The notes under the pieces are model-generated. The model did not search any database. It was not told where the DNA came from and was given only the letters and a program-made list of their open reading frames with translations. This document shows, in pieces, positions 1 to 6,315 of a stretch of 8,073 nt of DNA. This DNA comes from an uncultured Verrucomicrobiota bacterium. GTDB taxonomy: Bacteria; Verrucomicrobiota; Verrucomicrobiia; Limisphaerales; SXTU01. The DNA lies in the NCBI GenBank assembly GCA_903863315.1, contig CAIPBN010000741.1, positions 1-8,073 on the forward strand. Direction: 5' to 3'. Position 1 is the first letter of the stretch; each line of letters opens with the position of its first letter. The position numbers and the translations under genes are program-made.

Positions 1-53
1 GCATTTCCGAGCAGCGGGAGGGACAGGAGGAAGGCTCTGAGAAGGTGTTTCAT
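1..53 (-). CDS. N-terminus of a secreted or membrane protein (partial)
   Basis: An ATG on the minus strand at 53 opens a frame that stays open to the window edge, giving 17 complete codons that read MKHLLRAFLLSLPLLGN. This has the layout of a Sec signal peptide: a short basic start (K2, H3, R6) followed by a leucine-rich hydrophobic core. The rest of the protein, including any cleavage site, lies outside the window. The gene has the same orientation as the SDR gene upstream (stop at 113) and is 59 bases from it, with no hairpin terminator in between, so it could be the next gene of the catabolic operon. No Shine-Dalgarno motif precedes it, as for most genes here. Function cannot be assigned. 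A chance frame is possible because only 53 bases are visible, but the signal-peptide pattern right after an ATG makes a real gene likely. Confidence 0.6.
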   Translation of the reverse strand, partial: MKHLLRAFLLSLPLLGN

Positions 54-112
54 GGAATGGGTTGGTTGGGGCTTGATTGAGAAACGAATGAAGACGGATT
101 TTGTGACATCGC

Positions 113-901
113 TCACCGCAGCGTGAGCGTGCCGCCGTCCACGGGGTAGGCGCTGCCGGTGATGAAGCTGGCTTCGTCGCTGCACAGAAACAGCGCGGCG
201 GTGGCAACTTCATCGGGCTGGCCCATGCGGCCGATGGGTTGGGTGAGGCTGAGTTTTTCAAACATTTCCGCCTCGCGGCCGGGATAGTTTTTGGCGATGA
301 AGCCATCGACGAAAGGCGTGTGGATGCGACCGGGCAGGATGGCGTTGCAGCGGATGCCTTGGGCGAGGAAGTCCTTCGCGATGGAGTAAGTCATGGCGAG
401 CACCGCGCCTTTGCTGGTGGAGTAGGCGAAGCGGTCCGCGATGGCCATCTGCGCGACGGTGCTGGCGAGATTCAGGATGACGCCGCCGCCTTCACGAGTG
501 GTCATGTGCCGCAACGCAGCCTGCGTGCAGTGCGCGACGCCGTTCACATTCACGCGTTGGATGCGGGCGAAGTCCTCGGGTGTGGTGGTGAGCGCGTTAC
601 CGACGTGGGCGATGCCGGCGTTGTTCACGAGGATGTGCAGGCGCTCGTGTCGCGTGAGGATGCGGGTGAAGGCTGCGTCCACCGAAGCGGGGTCGCTGAC
701 ATCGCAGCTCTCGCCGTGCGCGCTGTGACCGGCGGCGCGGAGTTCGGCCACGGCGGTGTCGAGCGCGGCTGGTTGGAGGTCGAGGATTTCGACGGCGGCT
801 CCGTGCGCGGCGAAGCGCTTCGCGATGGCGAGTCCGATGCCGGACGCGCCGCCGGTGATGACGGCGGTTTTGTCGGCGAGGCTGAAGGCGGTGGTGTTCA
901 T
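113..901 (-). CDS. SDR-family NAD(P)-dependent oxidoreductase, possibly a 2-keto-3-deoxy sugar acid dehydrogenase
   Basis: A complete 262-residue classical short-chain dehydrogenase. Visible motifs are the Rossmann glycine motif TGGASGIG (16-23), an acidic residue at the end of the second strand (D41, usually favouring NAD over NADP), NNAG (93-96), and the catalytic set S147, Y160 and K164 (YSTSK). The PG motif (190-191) is followed by HTPFVDGF, and the protein ends in the usual VDGG segment. The HTPFVDGF stretch and the PIGRMG-PDEVA-LFLCSDE C-terminus remind me of SDRs near L-fuconate/L-rhamnonate genes (2-keto-3-deoxy-L-fuconate dehydrogenase type). That is recall, not a search result. Its ATG overlaps the stop of the upstream SDR gene by four bases (898-901), so it is probably translationally coupled. 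It is the last complete gene of the operon. SDR class is very secure; substrate is not. It might instead oxidise the starting sugar. Confidence 0.93.
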   Translation of the reverse strand: MNTTAFSLADKTAVITGGASGIGLAIAKRFAAHGAAVEILDLQPAALDTAVAELRAAGHSAHGESCDVSDPASVDAAFTRILTRHERLHILVNNAGIAHVGNALTTTPEDFARIQRVNVNGVAHCTQAALRHMTTREGGGVILNLASTVAQMAIADRFAYSTSKGAVLAMTYSIAKDFLAQGIRCNAILPGRIHTPFVDGFIAKNYPGREAEMFEKLSLTQPIGRMGQPDEVATAALFLCSDEASFITGSAYPVDGGTLTLR

Positions 902-1785
902 GATGTGCGGTTGGCCACTTTTGGTGGCAGGTGGATATGTGGCAGGGGGATGAACTGGGCAGTGCCGTTTGATACTTTTGCCGCCCGTTCCCTTGCCATT
1001 TCTTCCTCTTGGTTTTCTTGGTTCGGGATGCGGCCAATCATCGGGTATTGCTCGACCTCAAAGACGGTGCCGCTGATGGGGCGGCTGGCGGGACTGACCC
1101 AGTAGAGCGCGGCTTCGGCGATGTCTTCGGGCATGAGCAACCTGCCGGAGGGCGCGGCGTAGGGCGGCAGTGTTTCCGGCCAGTCGGGTCGCAGGCCGTC
1201 GCTGAGTTTGGTCTGGTATTCGTTGTCGGTGAGCGTCCAGCCGACGTTCATCTGGTTCACTCGCACGCGGTCGGGGCCGAGCGTGTCGGCGAGGTTGCGG
1301 GTGAGGGTCATGAGGCCGCCTTTGCTGATGGAATAGGCGGCGAGGTTCGATTGCCCGCAGTGCGCGAGGACGCTGCCGATGTTCAGCACGCTGCCTTGTG
1401 TTTTCTTCAAGGCGGGCAGCAAGGCGCGGATGAGCATGAAAGGCGCGCGGAGATTCACGGCGAGCAGGCGGTCGAAGAACGCAGTGTCGGTGTCGGCGAT
1501 GTGCGCACGGGTGGCGAGCGCGGCGTTGTTCACCAGCGCGTCGATTTTGCCAAAGCACTCCAACGCTGCGGCGGCGAGTTGCGCGGGATGATTTTCATCG
1601 GCGAGGTCGCCCGGCACAAAGGCGGCGCGGTCGGGGCCGAGTTCCTCGCGCAAGGCCTCGCCGCGAGTGATGTCGCGTCCGTGCAGGATGACGCGCGCAC
1701 CTTCCGCGACAAATCGCCGCGCCATGGCGGCGCCGATGCCGGTGGTGCTCCCGGTGATGAGGATGACTTGGTCTTGCAGGCGCAT
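898..1785 (-). CDS. SDR-family oxidoreductase with an unusual C-terminal tail
   Basis: A 295-residue SDR. The frame is open further upstream (to 2001), but the conserved fold begins at the ATG at 1785 (MRLQDQVILITG), so that start is chosen; the upstream part lies inside the dehydratase gene. Motifs: TGSTTGIG (11-18), basic R37 after the second strand (HGRD, suggesting NADP), NNA (87-89), and catalytic S138, Y151 and K155 (YSISK). MNVGW (179-183) replaces the usual PG loop. The expected fold ends near EVEQYPMIGR (243-252), a C-terminus I recall from sugar-related SDRs. Residues after about 255 form a 40-residue, charged then proline-rich tail that looks like translated repeat DNA. The start lies 28 bases after the dehydratase stop, and the TGA overlaps the next SDR start (ATGA). 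Likely role: oxidising the sugar or a sugar-acid intermediate of the pathway. Substrate unknown. Confidence 0.92.
   Translation of the reverse strand: MRLQDQVILITGSTTGIGAAMARRFVAEGARVILHGRDITRGEALREELGPDRAAFVPGDLADENHPAQLAAAALECFGKIDALVNNAALATRAHIADTDTAFFDRLLAVNLRAPFMLIRALLPALKKTQGSVLNIGSVLAHCGQSNLAAYSISKGGLMTLTRNLADTLGPDRVRVNQMNVGWTLTDNEYQTKLSDGLRPDWPETLPPYAAPSGRLLMPEDIAEAALYWVSPASRPISGTVFEVEQYPMIGRIPNQENQEEEMARERAAKVSNGTAQFIPLPHIHLPPKVANRTS
907..1023. repeat. GGCA/TGCC-rich degenerate repeat forming the 3' end of an SDR gene
   Basis: On the plus strand, 924-938 and 939-953 are two tandem 15-base units, both starting GTGGCAGG and matching at 12 of 15 positions. Near 956-964 is the short palindrome GGCA-G-TGCC, and 985-996 holds further GCC/TGCC runs. 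The segment ends in a pyrimidine-rich run (998-1023) with TTGG-TTTTCTTGG. This looks like non-coding repeat text rather than a protein-fold-encoding sequence, although the SDR frame stays open through it. I recall similar TTTTCTTGG/TGCC-rich dispersed elements from Verrucomicrobiota intergenic regions but cannot verify that here. Confidence 0.35.
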
Positions 1786-1789
1786 GGTT

Positions 1790-1810
1790 CGGATTTCGAG
1801 TCTCGGATTT
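1790..1810 (-). repeat. AAATCCG heptamer array in the dehydratase/SDR spacer
   Basis: Read on the minus strand, the 28-base spacer between the dehydratase stop and the SDR start contains AAATCCG, AGACTCG, AAATCCG back to back, followed by AA. The outer two copies are identical and the middle one matches at 4 of 7. The middle unit also completes a small palindrome, CGAG-A-CTCG. It takes up nearly the whole spacer and leaves no room for a Shine-Dalgarno site. Too short to claim a function. Confidence 0.45.
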
Positions 1811-1813
1811 TCC

Positions 1814-3574
1814 TCAGTGGTTGTGCCGCGGCACCGTGGCGCAGACGGCCCGGTATTCGCAGGCGAAGTCGAGGCACGCGCCCGTGTGGAGCTGGCCGAC
1901 GTGGTTGCGGTAAAGTTGCTGCCAGGGCGTGGCGTTCGGCGGTGGAGTGTCGAAGGCGGCGGTGTCGCGTGTGGTCCATTCGGACTCAGGCACGAGGGCA
2001 TCCACGCGGCGGGTTTTCAAATCCACGCGCACGCGGTCGCCCGTGCGCAAGCGGGCGAGTCCGCCGCCCGCGTAGGCTTCCGGCGAGGCATTGAGGATGG
2101 AGGGACTCGCGGAGGTGCCGCTCTGGCGGCCATCGCCGAGGGTGGGCAGTTCCTTGATGCCGGCGCGCAGCAGCGCATCGGGCGGTTGCATGTTCACCAC
2201 CTCGCCGCTGCCGGGAAAGCCGAGCGTGCCAGTGCCGCGGATGACGAGCATGGTGTCCGCATCCATCGCGAGCGCGGGGTCGTTGAGCCGCGCGTGATAG
2301 TCCTCCGTTCCATCGAAGACGACGGCCTTGCATTCGAAGGCATCCTCATCGCCGGGCTTGCTGAGATAGCGGCGGCGGAAGTCTGCGCTGATGACGCTGG
2401 TCTTGATGAGCGCGGCTTCAAAGAGATTCCCCGAGAGCACGAGGAAGCCCGCCTGCGTGCGCAGCGGCGACTCCACCGTGCGGATGATTTCGCCGTCCGG
2501 CGCGGGCGCATCCGCCACATTCGCGGCGATGCTTTGCCCCGTGATGGTGAAGGCGTCGCCATCGAGCAGGCCATGCCGCAGCAGCTCACGCAGCACCACG
2601 GGCAGCCCGCCCGCGCGATGAAACTCCTCCGCGAGATGTTTGCCCGCAGGCTGCACATTCACGAGCAACGGCAGGTCGTAGCCGTGTGCCTCCCAGTCCT
2701 TGATGTCCAACTCCACGCCTGCATGACGTGCGATGGCGAGCAGGTGTGGCGGGCAGTTCGTGCTGCCGCCGAGCGCGGTGTTCACGCGGATGGCATTGAG
2801 CAGCGCCGTGCGCGTGATGACCTTCGAGGGCTTCAAATCATCGCGCACCATTTCGACGATGCGCTTCCCCGCCGCGTGCGCCATCTGACCGCGCTCACGA
2901 TACGGCGCGGGAATGCTCGCGCTGCCCGGCAAGGCCATGCCCATCGCCTCCGCGAGGCAGTTCATCGAGAGCGCGGTGCCCATGACATTGCAATGACCAG
3001 CGCTCGGTGAGGAGGCGGCGAGCAGGTCCGTGAACTTCTTCTCATCAATCTCGCCCGCGCCGAGTCTGCGGCGCGCTTCCCAGATGATGGTGCCCGCGCC
3101 CGCCAACTCGCCTTCGAGGTAGCTGTTGAGCATCGGCCCGCCATTAAAAATCAGCGCGGGCAGGTCCGTCGTCGCTGCCGCCATCAGCGCGGCGGGCGTG
3201 GTCTTGTCGCAGCCTGTGGTGAAGATAACACCATCGAGCGGATACCCATGCAGCACCTCGACGAGACCGAGGTAGGCGAGGTTTCGGTCCAGCGCCGCCG
3301 TGGGCCGCCGCACCGATTCCTGCAAGGGGTGCATGGGAAACACAAACGGCACGCCGCCCGCGTCGCGCACGCCATCGCACAGCCGCGTCACCGTCTGCAA
3401 ATGCGCGCGATTGCACGGCGCGAGGTCATTGGCCGATTGCGCGATGCCGATGACGGGCCGCTCGCTTTGCAGCTCGCCTGGCGTGAGGCCGTAGTTCAGG
3501 AAGCGCTCCAGATAGAGCGCGGTCATGCCCGGATTCGACGGGTCGTTCCACCAATTTTCGGAGCGGAGTTTCAT
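1814..3574 (-). CDS. xylD: D-xylonate dehydratase-like sugar acid dehydratase (IlvD/Edd family)
   Basis: A 586-residue iron-sulfur dehydratase that removes water from a sugar acid to give a 2-keto-3-deoxy acid. It closely follows the Caulobacter D-xylonate dehydratase as I remember it: MTALYLERF, APCNRAHL, RRPTAALDRNL, TTGCDKTTP, SAGHCN-MGT, IPAPYRERGQMA, GDGRQSGT, SPSILNASPE and the terminal PRHNH. The three expected cluster cysteines are present (C54, C122, C195), with K124 beside the second and the catalytic-type serine S485 in GDGRQSGT. Full family length. The start at 3574 is chosen because the conserved fold begins there (MKLRSENWW) and the ATG overlaps the preceding ALDH stop by four bases; the longer open frame to 3760 is a shadow. 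L-arabinonate or another pentonate/6-deoxyhexonate is an alternative substrate. Oddity: three extra cysteines (C567, C572, C578) near the C-terminus. Dehydratase class is near certain; xylonate specificity is probable but untested. Confidence 0.92.
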   Translation of the reverse strand: MKLRSENWWNDPSNPGMTALYLERFLNYGLTPGELQSERPVIGIAQSANDLAPCNRAHLQTVTRLCDGVRDAGGVPFVFPMHPLQESVRRPTAALDRNLAYLGLVEVLHGYPLDGVIFTTGCDKTTPAALMAAATTDLPALIFNGGPMLNSYLEGELAGAGTIIWEARRRLGAGEIDEKKFTDLLAASSPSAGHCNVMGTALSMNCLAEAMGMALPGSASIPAPYRERGQMAHAAGKRIVEMVRDDLKPSKVITRTALLNAIRVNTALGGSTNCPPHLLAIARHAGVELDIKDWEAHGYDLPLLVNVQPAGKHLAEEFHRAGGLPVVLRELLRHGLLDGDAFTITGQSIAANVADAPAPDGEIIRTVESPLRTQAGFLVLSGNLFEAALIKTSVISADFRRRYLSKPGDEDAFECKAVVFDGTEDYHARLNDPALAMDADTMLVIRGTGTLGFPGSGEVVNMQPPDALLRAGIKELPTLGDGRQSGTSASPSILNASPEAYAGGGLARLRTGDRVRVDLKTRRVDALVPESEWTTRDTAAFDTPPPNATPWQQLYRNHVGQLHTGACLDFACEYRAVCATVPRHNH

Positions 3575-5043
3575 GAGGCGATGACGGGTTTCGGCATGGA
3601 GATGACCTGGGTTTCGAGAAACTCGCGGAGGCCTTCTTCGCCGCCTTCGGCACCGATGCCGCTTTGCTTGATGCCGCCGAAGGGAATCTCGGCTTTCAGC
3701 GGACGCCATTCGTTCACGCCGACGATTCCGGCCTCGATGGCGGAGGCCACGGCGCGGCATTGCGCGAGGTCGCGGCCATACACATACGAGGCGAGACCGT
3801 AGGGCGTCTCGTTCGCACGGCGCACGGCGTCGGAGACGCTGGTGTAGCGCAGCAGCGGGATGACGGGGCCGAAAATTTCCTCCCGCGCCACGCGCATCTC
3901 ATCGCGCACGCCGGTGAGCACGGTGGGCGGAAAAAAGCTGCCTTCGCGCAGGCTTCCATCACTTTCGTAACTGCGGTTTTCGCAAACGATGCGCGCGCCC
4001 GCAGCCACGGCTTGCTCGACGAGTGCGCCGACTTCCGTGCAGGCCTGGCGATGGATGAGCGGCCCGGCTTCGATGCCATCGGCGAGTCCGTTGCCGAGAC
4101 GTGCGGCGCTGATTTTGACCGCGAGTTTTTCCGCGAGCGCGGTTTCCGCATCGGCATGAACGAAGACGCGGTTCGCGGTGACGCAGACCTGGCCGGAGAC
4201 GAGCAGCTTCAAGCGCGTGAGTTGCTCGGCGACGAAATCGAGGTCGGCATCGGGCAGCACGATGAAGGGCGCATTGCCGCCGAGTTCGAGGGAGAGGCGC
4301 TTGATGCCAGGCGCGGCGGCGGCCATGAGCGCGCTGCCGGTGGCGGTGGAGCCGGTGAGGCTGAGCACGCGCACCGCCGGATGCTCCGCGAGCACCGCGC
4401 CGACCACGGAGCCGCGTCCCGGCACGATTTGCAGCACGCCATCCGGCAACCCCGCCTCACGCATGAGCGGTCCCATGGCGAGCGCGATGAGCGGCGTGAG
4501 TTCCGCCGGTTTCCAAACCGCGCTGCAACCGGCGGCGAGCGCAGCGGCGACTTTCTTTGCGCCCTGCGCCAGCGGGAAATTCCAGGGCGTGATGAGTCCG
4601 GCGACGCCCGCCGGTTTGTGCTCGATGAAAAACTCGCGCCCCGCCTCGGGATGCACGGCGATGCGGCCATACACGCGCCGCGCCTCCTCGCCGAACCACT
4701 GGAAGAAACTCGCCGCATACTCCACCTCGCCCGCCGCCTGCGCATACGGCTTGCCCTGCTCGGCGGTGAGCAGTCGCGCGAACTCATCCTTGCGCGCGAG
4801 CAGCAGCGCGGCGGTGCGTTTCAAAACCATGCCGCGCTCGACAGCAGAGACTTCCCGCCAGTCGCGCTGCGCCTTCACCGCGCCCTCAATGGCGTGCGTG
4901 ACGACGGCAGCATCGGCCCGCGACACATCGGCGATTTTCTCCGCAGTGGCGGGATTGCGAACGGTGACGGTTTCCCCGCCGGGATGCCATTTGCCGTCCA
5001 TCCACGAACGCGGCTCGAACCAGAAGTTGGGGAGAATTTTCAT
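3571..5043 (-). CDS. NAD(P)-dependent aldehyde dehydrogenase (succinate semialdehyde dehydrogenase-like)
   Basis: A complete 490-residue aldehyde dehydrogenase that oxidises an aldehyde to the acid with NAD(P). Seen in the sequence: TPWNFP with N155, K178 in the coenzyme-binding KPAE, the GSTATG motif (231-236), general base E253 in LELGGNAPF, catalytic C287 in SGQVC, a REEIFGPV block, and the C-terminal PFGGIKQSGIG. The overall pattern is GabD-like. The same subfamily includes alpha-ketoglutarate semialdehyde, glycolaldehyde and lactaldehyde dehydrogenases, so the position next to a xylonate-type dehydratase makes one of these substrates plausible. The start at 5043 is where the fold begins and gives an ATGA overlap with the alcohol dehydrogenase upstream; the frame stays open to 5415 but that part is a shadow. 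It ends in an ATGA overlap with the dehydratase. No Shine-Dalgarno site precedes it, so translation is probably coupled. Confidence 0.93.
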   Translation of the reverse strand: MKILPNFWFEPRSWMDGKWHPGGETVTVRNPATAEKIADVSRADAAVVTHAIEGAVKAQRDWREVSAVERGMVLKRTAALLLARKDEFARLLTAEQGKPYAQAAGEVEYAASFFQWFGEEARRVYGRIAVHPEAGREFFIEHKPAGVAGLITPWNFPLAQGAKKVAAALAAGCSAVWKPAELTPLIALAMGPLMREAGLPDGVLQIVPGRGSVVGAVLAEHPAVRVLSLTGSTATGSALMAAAAPGIKRLSLELGGNAPFIVLPDADLDFVAEQLTRLKLLVSGQVCVTANRVFVHADAETALAEKLAVKISAARLGNGLADGIEAGPLIHRQACTEVGALVEQAVAAGARIVCENRSYESDGSLREGSFFPPTVLTGVRDEMRVAREEIFGPVIPLLRYTSVSDAVRRANETPYGLASYVYGRDLAQCRAVASAIEAGIVGVNEWRPLKAEIPFGGIKQSGIGAEGGEEGLREFLETQVISMPKPVIAS

Positions 5044-6200
5044 GCGGGGATGGCGAGGACGGTTTGATAAATGCGCGCCGCATCCGCCACGGAAACCTCG
5101 CGTGGGTTGGGGTCCATGAGACGTCGATTCGCCACCGCATCGGCGGCCATCGCGGGGATGACCTCGGCGGGCACGGAGGTCTTTTTCAGAGCGGCACGCA
5201 GACCGATGTTGTCGGCGATTGCATCCAGTCTGTCGGCAAACGCATCCGGCGACAGCGCGCCCCAGCCGAGCGCCGCGCTGAACTCCGCGAAATCCGCCGC
5301 GCGCACAGGCGCATTGTGCCGCATCATTTCGCCCGCGAAGCAGCCCGTGATGACGCCGTGCGGAATGTGAAAGCGCCCGCCGAGCGGGAGCGCGAGCGCA
5401 TGAACCGCGCAGCACGACGCATTCGCAAACGCCATGCCCGCGAGATGCGAGCCGATGGCCATGCCGTCACGCGCGTCGGTGTTTTGCGACTCGCGACACA
5501 CAACCTCCAGCGAACGGCCGATGTGCCGCGCCGCCTCCAGCGCGAGGCCGCGCGCGATGGGCGTCGCGTTCTTCGCGATGAACGCCTCCACCGCGTGCAC
5601 CAGCGCGTCCATGCCCGCTGCGGCGGTGACCTGCGGCGGCAATCCATCCGTGAGCGCGGGGTCCACGATGGCGATGTCCGCGAGGAGGCACGGGTCAACG
5701 ACACCGACTTTGTTTCCTGTCGCCGTGTCCGTGAGGATGGCCACAAACGTCGCCTCCGAGCCGGTGCCTGCCGTGGTGGGAATGAGCACCGTGGGCAGCC
5801 CGCGTGCGCCCGCTTTCCGAATGCCGAGGAACTCACGCGCCGTCTTCCCATGCCGCGCACACAGCGCCGCCACCTTGGCTGCGTCCATCACACTGCCGCC
5901 ACCGAGCGCGATGACGACATCTGCGCCGCTGGCCTTGATGCGCTCCGCTATTTTGTCCACCACATCAATCGGCGGCTCCGGCGGCACCTCGGCAAACGTC
6001 CCTGCGAGCAATTGCGCATCGAGCAAAGGTTGCGAAACCTTCTGCGTCAGCCCCGCACCCGCCACACCCGCGTCGCTGACGAGGAAGACCCGCTGCCATG
6101 CGTTGGCCTGACAGAGTCCCGAAAGCGATTCGCTCGCGCCGCGTCCGGTGATGACCCGGCGAGGCAGATGATTTTCAAAGGAAGTGAGGGGCACGTTCAT
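5040..6200 (-). CDS. Iron-containing (group III) alcohol dehydrogenase, FucO-like
   Basis: A 386-residue iron-activated alcohol dehydrogenase, first gene of the operon. The nucleotide-binding GGGS motif is at 100-103 with D106, and PTTAGTGSE is at 141-149. The four metal ligands expected by comparison with lactaldehyde reductase FucO are D198 and H202 (GMDALVHAVEAF), H267 and H281 (HIPHGV). Likely reaction: reversible NAD(P)H reduction of a short aldehyde such as lactaldehyde or glycolaldehyde, or oxidation of the matching alcohol. The start at 6200 (MNVPLTSFE) is chosen over an ATG at 6239 because family homology begins there and the extra 13 residues (RFRAVSWRYFS...) look like promoter-region sequence. 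Its stop overlaps the ALDH start (ATGA, 5040-5043). It is divergent from an AraC regulator, 115 bases away. Family is secure; substrate is inferred only from context. Confidence 0.93.
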   Translation of the reverse strand: MNVPLTSFENHLPRRVITGRGASESLSGLCQANAWQRVFLVSDAGVAGAGLTQKVSQPLLDAQLLAGTFAEVPPEPPIDVVDKIAERIKASGADVVIALGGGSVMDAAKVAALCARHGKTAREFLGIRKAGARGLPTVLIPTTAGTGSEATFVAILTDTATGNKVGVVDPCLLADIAIVDPALTDGLPPQVTAAAGMDALVHAVEAFIAKNATPIARGLALEAARHIGRSLEVVCRESQNTDARDGMAIGSHLAGMAFANASCCAVHALALPLGGRFHIPHGVITGCFAGEMMRHNAPVRAADFAEFSAALGWGALSPDAFADRLDAIADNIGLRAALKKTSVPAEVIPAMAADAVANRRLMDPNPREVSVADAARIYQTVLAIPA

Positions 6201-6258
6201 GCGCGAGAAGTATCGCCATGAAACGGCGCGGAATCTCACCGCCCCGTATCAAAGACTG

Positions 6259-6299
6259 CCCGCATCGTCTCACGGCATTCGACAAAGCATCATTGCGGG
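6259..6299. promoter_or_regulatory. Possible regulator-binding inverted repeat in the divergent intergenic region
   Basis: CCCGCA at 6259-6264 and TGCGGG at 6294-6299 are perfect six-base inverted arms; extending to nine bases they match at 7 of 9. They sit in the 115-base region between the alcohol dehydrogenase and AraC genes, and the right arm abuts the putative -10 box of the AraC promoter. Half-sites this far apart would suit a dimeric AraC-type protein, but six-base GC-rich arms can arise by chance. Confidence 0.25.
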
Positions 6300-6306
6300 T
6301 GATAAT
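6279..6306 (+). promoter_or_regulatory. Putative sigma-70-type promoter of the AraC gene
   Basis: TCGACA at 6279-6284 (5 of 6 to TTGACA) and GATAAT at 6301-6306 (5 of 6 to TATAAT) are separated by 16 bases. Transcription would begin near 6313, only a few bases before the chosen AraC start at 6316. The mRNA would therefore be leaderless or nearly so, which agrees with the lack of a Shine-Dalgarno site. No comparably good promoter was found on the minus strand for the operon. Confidence 0.4.
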
Positions 6307-6315
6307 TTCCGGGCA

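Noticed and set aside
54..112. Terminator or promoter between the last SDR gene and the signal-peptide gene
   Set aside because: No stem-loop and no convincing -35/-10 pair seen on the minus strand.
898..999. Internal ATG at 999 preceded by AGAGGAAG, as a separate 33-residue gene
   Set aside because: It is in frame with the SDR gene, lies within repeat-like sequence and encodes no recognisable peptide.
239..1105. Plus-strand open frame (288 codons) opposite the SDR genes
   Set aside because: Gly/Asp/Val-rich antisense shadow of two genuine SDRs.
1667..3010. Plus-strand open frame (447 codons) opposite the dehydratase
   Set aside because: Antisense shadow of a clearly conserved dehydratase; low-complexity composition and no motifs.
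3664..5067. Long plus-strand open frame (467 codons) opposite the aldehyde dehydrogenase
   Set aside because: It is antisense to an ALDH with all catalytic motifs. Its translation is Arg/Ala/Gly/His-rich without recognisable domains, as expected in GC-rich DNA.
5064..6221. Plus-strand open frame (385 codons) opposite the alcohol dehydrogenase
   Set aside because: Antisense shadow; strongly Arg-rich translation, no family resemblance.
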